This document shows positions 1 to 7,800 of a DNA stretch of 43,073 bases, in pieces. A model generated the notes under the pieces. The model did no database searches and was not told the DNA's origin. It worked only from the letters and a program-made list of their open reading frames with translations. Made by a program: the position numbers and the translations under genes. Within the stretch, counting starts at the first letter, position 1. Every line of letters begins with the position of its first letter. The DNA comes from Pseudomonadota bacterium (lineage in GTDB: Bacteria; Pseudomonadota; Alphaproteobacteria; Rhizobiales; Xanthobacteraceae): positions 1-43,073 of the forward strand of contig JAEYAU010000266.1 of the NCBI GenBank assembly GCA_023404705.1, in the 5' to 3' direction.

Positions 1-1
1 C

Positions 2-142
2 CGCAACGTGCTGGTCGAGTCGCGCGAGCGCGGCCGCACCGAGCATTTCACGCAGGTCCGCCTCGCGGCGCCCGTGGAGCCCGGCGCCATCCTCGAGCTT
101 GCCATCGCGGCCCATGATGGCCGACAGTTGATCGCCGCGTAA
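2..142 (+). CDS. mtaB: MtaB C-terminus (tRNA t6A37 methylthiotransferase), partial
   Basis: This is the last 46 codons of a gene that begins before the window, ending in TAA. The visible tail contains GRTEHFTQVRL followed by a short beta-rich stretch, which resembles the C-terminal TRAM-like end of radical-SAM methylthiotransferases of the MtaB type. MtaB converts N6-threonylcarbamoyladenosine at position 37 of tRNA to its 2-methylthio form. The radical SAM cysteines lie outside the window, so the call rests on the tail and on the known linkage of mtaB with ftsY in Hyphomicrobiales. Here ftsY follows about 2.4 kb downstream. Other MiaB/RimO-type enzymes are possible but less likely. Confidence 0.6.
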   Translation, partial: RNVLVESRERGRTEHFTQVRLAAPVEPGAILELAIAAHDGRQLIAA

Positions 143-162
143 TTCTCCGGGGAGTGCAGCTC

Positions 163-783
163 ATGTCCGACAACCACCTCGTCACCAGCGAGGAGGCGCT
201 TGCCGCGCTCTACGACCAGCCGATGGAAACATCGCTCGCGAAGGAGATCGATCACGTCAATCCGCACTATCGCGCTTTCATCGAGGCGGCGCCGTTCTTC
301 GCGCTGGCGACCAGCGGGCCCGAGGGGCTCGATTGCTCGCCGCGCGGCGATCACGTGGGCTTCGTGCGCGTCGCCGATGCGAAGACCGTGCTGATCCCGG
401 ACCGTCGCGGCAACAATCGCATCGACAGCCTGAAGAACATCGTGCGCGATCCGCGCGTCGCGCTGCTGTTCCTGATCCCGGGCATCGGCGAGACGCTGCG
501 CATCAACGGCCGCGCCGCCATCTCGACCGATCCGGAGCTGCTGGCGGGCTTTGCGGTGGACGGCAAGGCGCCGCGCACTGTGATCGTGGTGAGCGTCGAT
601 CGCGTCTACTTCCAGTGCGCCCGCGCGATCATGCGCTCCAAGCTGTGGGATCCATCACTGCAGATCGCGCGCACGAAGCTGCCGAGCACCGGCACGATCC
701 TCGCTGAGCTGAGCAAAGGCAAAGTCGGCGGCGAGACATACGATCGCGAGATGCCGGAGCGGCTGAAGGCGGGACTGTATTGA
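163..783 (+). CDS. PPOX-class FMN-dependent flavoprotein (pyridoxamine 5'-phosphate oxidase family)
   Basis: The 206-residue protein has the split-barrel look of the PPOX family. FFALATSGPEG begins the first strand, SPRGDHVGF and IPDRRGNNRIDSLKN follow, and LRINGRA lies in the middle of the barrel. This layout fits the MSMEG_1061 / DR2398 subfamily of FMN-binding proteins, whose substrates are mostly unknown. I chose the ATG at 163 because GGGGAG at 149-153 sits about nine bases upstream. A longer GTG start at 154 would overlap that ribosome site. It follows mtaB by 20 bases on the same strand and may be cotranscribed. The family is confident; the reaction is not known. Confidence 0.85.
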   Translation: MSDNHLVTSEEALAALYDQPMETSLAKEIDHVNPHYRAFIEAAPFFALATSGPEGLDCSPRGDHVGFVRVADAKTVLIPDRRGNNRIDSLKNIVRDPRVALLFLIPGIGETLRINGRAAISTDPELLAGFAVDGKAPRTVIVVSVDRVYFQCARAIMRSKLWDPSLQIARTKLPSTGTILAELSKGKVGGETYDREMPERLKAGLY

Positions 784-790
784 CGACGCG

Positions 791-1228
791 CTAGAAAAAT
801 CCGTCGAGGAACGCGGCCGTCTCGTCCGAGATGCCGACGATCTTATTCGTGGCCTGTCGATAGAACTTGAAGTTCAGCTCGGTCTCGGGCCGGCCGTCCT
901 TCCAGTCTGCGAACTTCTCCAGCTCGCTCCGCCCAAGTGGCCGCTTCGCGCGGGCGGTGCGCTTGATCGCGATGCTCACACGCGGTGTCTGGCGTTCGAT
1001 ACCGCGCTTCTTCGCCACGGCTTCGGCCGAGGTGACGACGCCGCGCGCGACCAGGCCTTGTCCGCCCTCGTTCTCGCTCGCGAACACGAAAATCGTGTCG
1101 CCCTCTGCGATGAGCTTACCGCCATACATGGTCTTCTGCGCCGTGAATGTGAATGTCTTCGCCTGCGGATCATTCACCTCAGTCTTGATCGCGAACGCCA
1201 CGCTTGTCTCCCGGTTGAGATCCGACAT
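791..1228 (-). CDS. Conserved hypothetical protein, possibly PUA/EVE-like fold
   Basis: I cannot name this 145-residue protein. The central part, EGDTIFVFASENEGGQGLVARG followed by SAEAVAKK, reads like the strand-turn-strand core of PUA/EVE/ASCH-type beta barrels, in which a protein describes whether a small molecule or modified base fits a pocket. The tail FKFYRQATNKIVGISDE is aromatic and polar. There is no signal peptide or membrane segment. AGGA precedes two adjacent ATG codons (1231 and 1228), and a longer reading from 1273 is possible, so the start is uncertain. It converges on the PPOX gene with only seven bases between the two stop codons. Confidence 0.6.
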   Translation of the reverse strand: MSDLNRETSVAFAIKTEVNDPQAKTFTFTAQKTMYGGKLIAEGDTIFVFASENEGGQGLVARGVVTSAEAVAKKRGIERQTPRVSIAIKRTARAKRPLGRSELEKFADWKDGRPETELNFKFYRQATNKIVGISDETAAFLDGFF

Positions 1229-1305
1229 CATTCCTGAATGTACGTTATGCGAAAGGTCGGTCGCCTGACGCAATTTCTCCCTCTTCTCTCGTTACGCACG
1301 CGCCG

Positions 1306-1725
1306 ATGCGGGTACGGAAGGACGAAAAATTCTCACAAACCATCACGTTGTCGCCGGACGCGGCGAGCGCGTTCGCACGCGCCGCGGGAGATCACAATCC
1401 GCTGCACCATGACGCGGATTTCGCAGCGGGCACGCGCTACAAGCGGCCGCTCGCGAGCGGCACGCAGACCACGGCGCATCTGCTCGGCCTGACCGCGACA
1501 CATTTCTCGGGACGCGGCGCGATGGTGGGGCTCGACTTCTCGGTGAGGTTCTGCCGGCCGGTCTATGCGGACGAGACCATTCATCTCGAATGGCAGGTCG
1601 TCTCGGTCACCGAGGCGCCGCATCTCAACGGCGATGTGGTCGAGCTGCGTGGCTGCATCCGCAACGAGGCCGGCGAGGAAGCGGTTGGCGCGAAGGGCCG
1701 GATCTTGGTCGCCGACAGCCTATAG
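1306..1725 (+). CDS. MaoC-family (R)-specific enoyl-CoA hydratase-like protein
   Basis: This 139-residue single hot-dog-domain protein carries the hydratase-2 motif AGDHNPLHHD at residues 27-36. Asp29 and His34 sit where the catalytic pair is expected. Proteins of this size usually hydrate trans-2-enoyl-CoA to (R)-3-hydroxyacyl-CoA, or act on related acyl thioesters. YADETIHLEWQV is the typical second strand region of MaoC proteins. It starts 77 bases after the divergent hypothetical gene. Its TAG stop overlaps the stop of the convergent pseudouridine synthase inside the palindrome CTATAG. The family is confident; the substrate and pathway cannot be told. Confidence 0.85.
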   Translation: MRVRKDEKFSQTITLSPDAASAFARAAGDHNPLHHDADFAAGTRYKRPLASGTQTTAHLLGLTATHFSGRGAMVGLDFSVRFCRPVYADETIHLEWQVVSVTEAPHLNGDVVELRGCIRNEAGEEAVGAKGRILVADSL

Positions 1726-2427
1726 GGCTTCGACCGCCGCCGGCATCTCTTCGGTCCATCCGCACGCGCGGAGCCGTTCACGCATATGCTCCGGCACCGG
1801 GGCCGTGACGCGCACGGGCGGCTTGTTCTTCTGGATCGGCACCACGATCTCGCGTGACTGCAGATGCAGGACGGGTCCGCCGCTGCGCGGCGCATTGCCA
1901 TAGATCGTGTCGCCGACGATCGGGAAGCCGGACTCGGCGCAATGCACGCGCAGCTGATGGGTTCGTCCCGTGACCGGCTCGAGCGCGAGCCAGGTGAGGC
2001 CTTCGGCGCGGCCGAGCACGCGCCAGTTCGTCGTCGAGGGCAGACCTTTCGGATCGGGCTTCATCCACCAGCCGCGATCCGGATTGAGGCGACCGAGCGG
2101 GATCTCGATGGTGCCTTCGTCAGCGGCCGGCCCGCCTTCCACCACGGCCCAGTAGGTCTTGCCGATCCTGCCGTGCTTGAACAGCAGGCCGAGATGCGCG
2201 AGCGCCTTGCGGTGGCGGCCGAGCACCAGGCAGCCGGAGGTCTCGCGATCGAGTCGGTGGGCGAGCGACGGCGGTCGCGGCAGGCCGAAGCGAAGCGCGT
2301 CGAAGAAATCCTCGAGGCTGTCGCCGCCCTTGGGGCCGCGATGCACCGGCAGGCCCGCGGGCTTGTCGATCACCAGCATCAGCCCGTCGCGATAGAGCAG
2401 GCGCGCCTGCATCTGTTCCGGGGTCAT
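1720..2427 (-). CDS. RluA-family RNA pseudouridine synthase
   Basis: The enzyme isomerises specific uridines in rRNA or tRNA to pseudouridine. The catalytic motif HRLDRETSG is at residues 57-65, with Asp60 the nucleophile. LVIDKPAGLPVHRG near residue 18 is the opening strand of the catalytic domain, and GRTHQLRVH and GDTIYG are the C-terminal signatures. At 235 residues it has no N-terminal S4 domain, so it resembles the short RluA/TruC-like forms rather than RluC/D. I chose the ATG at 2427; the open frame extends further upstream but without family sequence. ftsY starts 82 bases away on the opposite strand. Which RNA site it modifies cannot be told. Confidence 0.88.
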   Translation of the reverse strand: MTPEQMQARLLYRDGLMLVIDKPAGLPVHRGPKGGDSLEDFFDALRFGLPRPPSLAHRLDRETSGCLVLGRHRKALAHLGLLFKHGRIGKTYWAVVEGGPAADEGTIEIPLGRLNPDRGWWMKPDPKGLPSTTNWRVLGRAEGLTWLALEPVTGRTHQLRVHCAESGFPIVGDTIYGNAPRSGGPVLHLQSREIVVPIQKNKPPVRVTAPVPEHMRERLRACGWTEEMPAAVEAL

Positions 2428-2509
2428 GGAGGTCCAGCTACCACGCGGATCGCCTGCGCAACAGTGTCGCGGGTTTCCTCGCCGGGGCGCATGCGCTATC
2501 ACGCCCGCC

Positions 2510-3442
2510 ATGAACGACACACCGCGCCAGAGCTGGTGGCAGCGCCTCAAGGGCGGGCTGACGCGCACGTCGAGCCAGATCGGCACGGCGATCACCGATC
2601 TCGTGACCAAGCGCAAGCTCGATGCCGCGACCATCGAGGACCTCGAGGAGGTGCTGATCCGCGCCGACCTCGGCGTCACCACGGCGGCGCGTATCGCGGA
2701 AGCCGTGGGGCAGGGCCGCTATGAGAAGGCGATCGCGCCCGAGGAGGTGAAGGCGATCCTGGCGCGCGAGGTCGAGGCCGTGCTGGCGCCGGTCGCCAAG
2801 CCGCTCGCGATCGACGCGGCCGCGAGCCCCTTCGTGGTGCTGGTGGTCGGCGTCAATGGCTCGGGGAAAACTACAACGATCGGCAAGCTCGCGGCCAAGT
2901 TCAGCGCCGAGGGCAAGCGCGTGGTGCTCGCGGCAGGCGATACCTTCCGTGCTGCCGCCATCGAGCAGCTCAAGATCTGGGGCCAGCGCACCGGCGCCTC
3001 GGTGATCGCGCGCGGCCCGGGCTCGGACTCGGCGAGCCTTGCCTTCGAGGCGCTGGAGCAGGCCAAGCGCGAGAACGCCAACGTGCTCATCGTCGATACC
3101 GCGGGCCGGCTGCAGAACAAAAGCGCCTTGATGGGCGAGCTCGAGAAGATCGTGCGCGTGATGAAGAAGCTCGATCCGGCGGCGCCGCATGCTGTGCTCC
3201 TGGTGCTCGATGCGACCGTCGGCCAGAACGCGCTCTCGCAGGTCGAGGAATTCTCCAAGACGGCCGGCGTGACCGGCCTCGTGATGACCAAGCTCGACGG
3301 CACCGCGCGCGGCGGCATCCTGGTCGCGATCGCGGCGAAGCACGCGCTGCCGATCCACTTCATCGGCGTCGGCGAAGGCGTGGACGATCTCGAGCCGTTC
3401 GCGGCCGCCGACTTCGCCCGCGCGATCGCGGGTCTCGAGTAG
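2510..3442 (+). CDS. ftsY: Signal recognition particle receptor FtsY
   Basis: FtsY is the membrane-associated SRP receptor GTPase that docks ribosome-SRP complexes for co-translational insertion of membrane proteins. In its 310 residues the N domain covers about 15-100. The G domain then shows GVNGSGKTTT (114-123), DTFRAAA (144-150), DTAGR (196-200), TKLDGTARGG (260-269) and GVGEGVDDLEPF near the end. The acidic A domain of enteric FtsY is absent, as in many alphaproteobacterial forms, leaving a short basic amphipathic start. The ATG at 2510 gives the family N-terminus; a longer frame from 2426 only overlaps the divergent gene. Confidence 0.97.
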   Translation: MNDTPRQSWWQRLKGGLTRTSSQIGTAITDLVTKRKLDAATIEDLEEVLIRADLGVTTAARIAEAVGQGRYEKAIAPEEVKAILAREVEAVLAPVAKPLAIDAAASPFVVLVVGVNGSGKTTTIGKLAAKFSAEGKRVVLAAGDTFRAAAIEQLKIWGQRTGASVIARGPGSDSASLAFEALEQAKRENANVLIVDTAGRLQNKSALMGELEKIVRVMKKLDPAAPHAVLLVLDATVGQNALSQVEEFSKTAGVTGLVMTKLDGTARGGILVAIAAKHALPIHFIGVGEGVDDLEPFAAADFARAIAGLE

Positions 3443-3501
3443 CGGTTCCCCCGCTCGCGCCGTCACGCTAGCCTCCTCGCAGGATCACGCGAGAGAGCAA
3501 C

Positions 3502-4272
3502 ATGGCCGAGAGCTTCGTCCGCTATGACGTCCGCGACCGCATCGCGCGCATCGTGCTCGATCGACCGCCCGTCAATGCCCTGAGTCTGGAGATGATCCGT
3601 GCCATCGTAGCGGCGTTCAGGCGTGCCGGCAGCGACGATGCGGTCCGCGCCGTGCTGCTGATGAGCGCGGTCCCGCGGCGCTTCTCGGCGGGGCTCGATC
3701 TCGACATCCTGCTCGGCAAATCGGCGGCCGAGGTGCGGCCCTTCGTGCAGGAGCTCTATGTCTCCCTCAACGAGGCGCAGCATCATCTCGGCAAGCCATC
3801 GATCGCGGTGGTCGGCGGCGCCGCGCGCGGCGGCGGCATGACGCTCGCGATCTCCTGCGACGTCATCGTCGCGGCCGAGAGCGCCACGTTCGGCTATCCG
3901 GAGATCGATGTCGGCGTGGTGCCGGCGATCCACTTCACGCATCTGCCGCGCATCGTCGGGCGGCATCGCGCCTTCGAGCTCCTGTTCACGGGCCGCAGCT
4001 TCGATGCGAAAGAGGCGTTCGGGCTCGGGCTCGTCAGCCGCGTGGTGCCGGACGCCGAGCTCGATGCGGCCGCCACGGCGCTGGCCGTCACCTTCGCGGC
4101 GAAGTCGCCGGCCGTCATGCGGCTCGGCCGCGCGGCCTTCATGCGGCAAAACGACCAGGACTATCGGCGCGGCGTCGCCAGCGCGGTCGATGATTTCTCC
4201 AATGTCACGGCCACCGAGGCTGCGCAGGAGGGATTGGCGGCTTTCGTCGAGAAACGCCCGCCGCGCTGGTGA
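3502..4272 (+). CDS. Enoyl-CoA hydratase/isomerase (crotonase) family protein
   Basis: This 256-residue protein is a full-length crotonase. FSAGLDLDIL (61-70) and GAARGGGMTLAISCD (106-120) form the two halves of the oxyanion hole that stabilises acyl-CoA enolates. By alignment from memory to rat mitochondrial enoyl-CoA hydratase, Glu164 is kept as Glu134 in GYPEIDVG, but the position of Glu144 is Thr114. It may therefore be an isomerase or another crotonase rather than a true hydratase. GAGAGAGCAAC precedes the ATG. It lies between ftsY and yciB, so the locus gives no pathway context. Confidence 0.85.
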   Translation: MAESFVRYDVRDRIARIVLDRPPVNALSLEMIRAIVAAFRRAGSDDAVRAVLLMSAVPRRFSAGLDLDILLGKSAAEVRPFVQELYVSLNEAQHHLGKPSIAVVGGAARGGGMTLAISCDVIVAAESATFGYPEIDVGVVPAIHFTHLPRIVGRHRAFELLFTGRSFDAKEAFGLGLVSRVVPDAELDAAATALAVTFAAKSPAVMRLGRAAFMRQNDQDYRRGVASAVDDFSNVTATEAAQEGLAAFVEKRPPRW

Positions 4273-4343
4273 CCGTGCTAACCTGGACAGCACCGCAATC
4301 TTGTCGTTAAGACGGCGTCACGATCCGCAACCCCCGAGCCGAC

Positions 4344-4994
4344 ATGCCCGCCAAACACGAGATCAACCCCCTCCTCAAGCTGGTGCTCGAGCTGGGGCCG
4401 CTGATGCTGTTCTTCTGGGCGAACTCGCGTCCGCAGCTCTTCGCGCCGCTGCTCGCGCCGGTGCTGCCGGCTTCGCTGATCACGGGCGAGCATGCCGGGA
4501 TCTTCGCGGCGACCGCCGTGTTCATGGTCGCGGTGGTGATCTCGCTGGTGGTGTTCTGGATGACCATCAAGCGGCTGCCCGTGATGCCGGTGGTCTCGGC
4601 GATCGTCGTGGTGGTGTTCGGCGGGCTCACGCTGGCGTTCCAGAACGAGACCTTCATCAAGCTGAAGCCGACCATCATCTACGTGCTGTTCGGTGGCGCG
4701 CTGCTCGGCGGGCTCGCCTTCAACAAGCCGCTGCTCGCGGTCGTGTTCGACACGGTGTTCACGCTGACCGAGGAAGGCTGGCGCAAGCTGACGCTGCGCT
4801 GGGCGCTGTTCTTCCTCGCGCTCGCGGTGCTCAACGAGATCGTCTGGCGCACCATGTCGACCGATACGTGGGTCAGCTTCAAGGTGTTCGGCGTCCTGCC
4901 GCTCACCTTCATCTTCGCGGCGTTCCAGTATCCGCTGCTCAAGCGCTACGATGCGAGCGGCGATCCCGAAGCGGAGGCGAGGGATCACGTCTGA
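4344..4994 (+). CDS. yciB: Inner membrane-spanning protein YciB (septation protein A)
   Basis: The 216-residue integral membrane protein starts with KHEINPLLKLVLELGPLMLFF and continues LFGGALLGGLAFNKPLLAVVFD and EEGWRKLTLRWALFF, all characteristic of the YciB/IspZ family. About five or six membrane segments alternate with short loops. The family affects cell envelope integrity and septation in enterobacteria, and its molecular role is still debated. It is commonly found after ftsY in Hyphomicrobiales, and here a crotonase separates the two. Its end overlaps the start of the downstream carrier by 44 bases, suggesting translational coupling. Confidence 0.95.
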   Translation: MPAKHEINPLLKLVLELGPLMLFFWANSRPQLFAPLLAPVLPASLITGEHAGIFAATAVFMVAVVISLVVFWMTIKRLPVMPVVSAIVVVVFGGLTLAFQNETFIKLKPTIIYVLFGGALLGGLAFNKPLLAVVFDTVFTLTEEGWRKLTLRWALFFLALAVLNEIVWRTMSTDTWVSFKVFGVLPLTFIFAAFQYPLLKRYDASGDPEAEARDHV

Positions 4995-6201
4995 CGCAGC
5001 CAAAGATCCGGAGCTGCGCCGCTGGGCCCTCGTCATCGGCGCGGGCTTCCTCGCGACCACGCTGCCGCAGGCAGAGCTGCTCGACCTGCCGTTCCGGCGC
5101 CTGCTCGAGCGCGAGCTCGGCGCGTCGCAGCAGGACATGGCGCTGTTCTTCCTGATCGCGGTCTCGCCTTGGAATTTCAAGCCGATCGCGGGCCTGCTCT
5201 GCGATGCCGTGCCGCTGTTCGGCACGCGGCGGCGCTCCTATGTGATCCTCTCGGCTGCGCTCGCGGGCCTCGGATGGCTGGGCCTCAGCCTCGTGCCGCA
5301 CAGCTTCGCGGCGATGGCCGCGCTGCTGTTCGCGATCAACCTGATGCTGGTGCTGGCGAGCGCGGCGCTCGGCGGGCTGCTCGCCGAGCTCGCTCAGCGC
5401 TCGCCCTCCTACGCGCGGCTCGTCTCGGTGCGCGCCTTCGTCGAGAGCATCTGCCTCGCGATCTCCGGGACGCTGTCCGGCTGGCTCGCGGGCCTGCCGT
5501 TCGGGATCGCGACCATCGCGGGCGGGTTGATCTCGCTCACGGTCGCGCCGATCGCCTGGGTCTGGCTGCGCGAAGAGAGAAAGGCGATCTACAGCCGTGA
5601 TGCGTTCCGCGCCGCGGCTGCGGGGCTGCGCAGCTTCGTCACCAGCGGCGTCGTCTGGGGCGCGGTCGCAGTGGTGTTCATATCCTCTGCGTCGCAGACC
5701 TTCACGACGCCGCTGTTCTTCCTGCAGAGCAAGACGCTGGGCTTCGCGGTGGAGACCATCGGCTATCTCAACAGTGTGACGGGGCTCGCCAGCATTGCGG
5801 CGCCGTTGCTTTACATCATGCTGCAGGGACGGCTTCCGCCCCGCACGTTGCTCGCGCTGACCATCGTCGGGGCCTCGGTCGGCGTGACGGCGTTCTGCTT
5901 CTACGGCTCGGTGCCGCAGGCGATCGCGGTCCATGCGGTCTATGGATTTCTCAACACCATGTTGTCCGTCGCCGTGCTCGACCTCGCGGCCCGCATGGCG
6001 CCGCCGGCCGCCGCCGCGACGGGCTTCTCCGTGATGGTCGCGGCCTGGAACGTGGGCGGCTCGGTCGGCGACAACATCGCGGCCGCGCTCATCGAGCGCT
6101 TCGGCTTCCGGTTCGAGAGCATGGTGCTGATCTTCGCCGGCATCGGGCTGCTCGCGCTTGCCCTTACGCTGCTGCTGCCGAAGGAGGAAAAGGCCAGCTA
6201 G
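4951..6201 (+). CDS. MFS carrier related to the BT1 (folate-biopterin transporter) family
   Basis: This 416-residue polytopic protein has about twelve hydrophobic segments. Residues 74-100 contain WNFKPIAGLLCDAVP followed by FGTRRRSYVIL. This closely follows the loop seen between helices two and three of BT1/FBT carriers of plants, trypanosomatids and cyanobacteria, which move folates, pterins or S-adenosylmethionine. The bacterial members are mostly uncharacterised, so the substrate is open. The ATG at 4951 lies inside yciB. GGAGG at 4973-4977 is not followed by a standard start codon at a useful distance. Its TAG stop overlaps the stop of ccmG in the palindrome CTAG, leaving no room for a terminator. 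Confidence 0.85.
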   Translation: MRAAIPKRRRGITSDAAKDPELRRWALVIGAGFLATTLPQAELLDLPFRRLLERELGASQQDMALFFLIAVSPWNFKPIAGLLCDAVPLFGTRRRSYVILSAALAGLGWLGLSLVPHSFAAMAALLFAINLMLVLASAALGGLLAELAQRSPSYARLVSVRAFVESICLAISGTLSGWLAGLPFGIATIAGGLISLTVAPIAWVWLREERKAIYSRDAFRAAAAGLRSFVTSGVVWGAVAVVFISSASQTFTTPLFFLQSKTLGFAVETIGYLNSVTGLASIAAPLLYIMLQGRLPPRTLLALTIVGASVGVTAFCFYGSVPQAIAVHAVYGFLNTMLSVAVLDLAARMAPPAAAATGFSVMVAAWNVGGSVGDNIAAALIERFGFRFESMVLIFAGIGLLALALTLLLPKEEKAS

Positions 6202-6800
6202 GCGCCCGGCTTCGCGGCGAGCGCCTTCTCGATCTCGGGCTTCACGATCGTCTCGAGGTTCTGCGCCGTGATCGGGCCGACCAGCTTGTAGGCAATGCGG
6301 CCGTCGCGGCCGACGATGAAGGTTTCGGGCACGCCATAGACGCCCCAGTCGATGGAGCTGCGCCCGTTCGGATCGGCGCCGGCGGCCGCGAAGGGATTGC
6401 CGTGGCGGCGCAGGAAGCTCTGCGCGTTGTCGGGCTGGTCCTTGTAGTTGATGCCGACGATGCGGATGCGCTTGTCCTCGGCCAGACTCATCAGGAGCGG
6501 CGCCTCGTCGCGGCAGGGCGCGCACCAGGAGGCCCACACGTTGACCAGCGTCACGTTGCCCTGGAAGTCTGCCGGGACGATGCCCGGCAACTGCTGTCCG
6601 TTGCGCCTGAGGCCGGGCACGGGATCGAGCGCGGTGGCGGGCGCGGGCTTGCCGATCAACGCCGAGGGAATGCGCGACTTGTCGCCGGAGCCGAGCGCAA
6701 AGAAGAACAGAGCGGCCAGGGCGAGAAAGACGACCAGCGGCGCGAAGACCAACAGGCGCCGGCGCGACGCGGGTTTCTCGGGTTGCGTAACGCTGCTCAT
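6198..6800 (-). CDS. ccmG: CcmG/DsbE thiol:disulfide interchange protein
   Basis: CcmG is a membrane-tethered periplasmic thioredoxin that keeps apocytochrome c cysteines reduced before haem attachment. In its 200 residues, an N-terminal membrane anchor at about 15-37 is followed by a thioredoxin domain with WCAPC at 92-96 (Cys93, Cys96) and the cis-proline loop GVPET (Pro158). DWGVYGVPETFIV is the usual DsbE/CcmG signature. It is the last gene of the ccmA-B-C-D-G operon. Its ATG overlaps the TGA of ccmD by four bases. In Bradyrhizobium the equivalent gene has been called cycY. Confidence 0.95.
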   Translation of the reverse strand: MSSVTQPEKPASRRRLLVFAPLVVFLALAALFFFALGSGDKSRIPSALIGKPAPATALDPVPGLRRNGQQLPGIVPADFQGNVTLVNVWASWCAPCRDEAPLLMSLAEDKRIRIVGINYKDQPDNAQSFLRRHGNPFAAAGADPNGRSSIDWGVYGVPETFIVGRDGRIAYKLVGPITAQNLETIVKPEIEKALAAKPGA

Positions 6801-6976
6801 GCGGCCTCCGGCGGTCGATGCTCGGAGCGGCGCGTGACGCCGCGCTTCTCCAGGTCTGTGAGCAAACGGCGTTGGGCGCGGTGATCGGCGAGCACCCAGA
6901 CGACCAGCGCGACGATCACCAGCGCGGCGATCACATAGGCCGCGACGATGAACGTGGCATGCGGGCCGAGCACCAT
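6797..6976 (-). CDS. ccmD: CcmD haem exporter accessory protein
   Basis: The 59-residue protein has a periplasmic start (MVLGPHATFI), one membrane helix at about residues 9-30 and a basic cytosolic tail (DHRAQRRLLTDLEKRG). This size and layout is that of CcmD, which frees holo-CcmE from the CcmABC complex. The start is fixed by position: its ATG overlaps the TGA of ccmC by one base (TGATG), and its stop overlaps the ATG of ccmG. Longer readings in this frame run into ccmC and can be ignored. Confidence 0.92.
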   Translation of the reverse strand: MVLGPHATFIVAAYVIAALVIVALVVWVLADHRAQRRLLTDLEKRGVTRRSEHRPPEAA

Positions 6977-7713
6977 CACGCGGCTCCCTGCGCGTGCGCC
7001 TGCATCAGACGGAGCGTGCGCACGCGGCGGCGCATAATCTCGTTGCGCATGGCGGCGACATGCAGCGTGCCGAACAACAGCACGAAGGCGAGCGCCATCA
7101 CGAGCAGCGGCGTGAGGATCGTGGGATGCAGGGCGGGTCCGCCGAGCTTCATCACGGAGGCGGGCTGATGCAGCGTGTTCCACCAGTCGACCGAGAACTT
7201 GATGATCGGCAGGTTGACGGCGCCGACCAGCGTGAGGATCGCGGCCGCGCGGCCGGCGCGCGAGGGATCATCGACGGTGCGCCATAGCGCGACCACGCCG
7301 AGATACATCAGGAACAGCACCAGCACGGAGGTCAGCCGCGCGTCCCAGACCCAGTAGGTGCCCCACATGGGCCGGCCCCAAAGCGCACCGGTGACCAGGC
7401 ACATGAAGGTGAGCGCTGCGCCGATCGGCGCCGCCGTCTTCGCCGCAACGTCGGCGAGCGGGTGACGCCAGACTAGCGTGCCGAGTGCCGAAAGGCTCAT
7501 CAGCGCCCAGATGCCCATGCCGAGCCAGGCCGCCGGTACGTGAATGAACATGATCTTCACGGTCGCGCCCTGCTGGTAGTCGTCGGGCGCAACGAACCAC
7601 GCGAGATAAAGCCCGATCGCAAAGGCAATCGCGGTCGCGGCCGCGAGCCACGGCAGCAGACGCTGCGCCAGCGCAAGGAAACGGGTCGGATTGGCGAGGT
7701 CGATCAGGGCCAT
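6976..7713 (-). CDS. ccmC: CcmC haem-handling membrane protein
   Basis: CcmC presents haem to the chaperone CcmE at the periplasmic face. In the 245-residue sequence the tryptophan-rich WWD signature WGRPMWGTYWVWDARLTS occupies residues 112-129. The candidate axial histidines are His58 in MFIHVP and His182 in NTLHQP. Six membrane segments are evident. It is separated from ccmB by 87 bases, the only sizeable gap in the ccm operon, and overlaps ccmD by one base. In Bradyrhizobium the gene has also been called cycZ. Confidence 0.96.
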   Translation of the reverse strand: MALIDLANPTRFLALAQRLLPWLAAATAIAFAIGLYLAWFVAPDDYQQGATVKIMFIHVPAAWLGMGIWALMSLSALGTLVWRHPLADVAAKTAAPIGAALTFMCLVTGALWGRPMWGTYWVWDARLTSVLVLFLMYLGVVALWRTVDDPSRAGRAAAILTLVGAVNLPIIKFSVDWWNTLHQPASVMKLGGPALHPTILTPLLVMALAFVLLFGTLHVAAMRNEIMRRRVRTLRLMQAHAQGAA

Positions 7714-7800
7714 GAGGCTTTTCTAGTCGCGGCTTCCTGGGGCCGCAATGCGGCGGGTGGGCATCCGTATCAATCCTCTGGGAGGGAGCTTTGATCTGCC

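Noticed and set aside
4939..6537. 532-codon minus-strand open frame across the BT1-like gene
   Set aside because: Arg/Glu/Gln-rich low-complexity translation antisense to a clear membrane protein and out of frame with ccmG; no family features.
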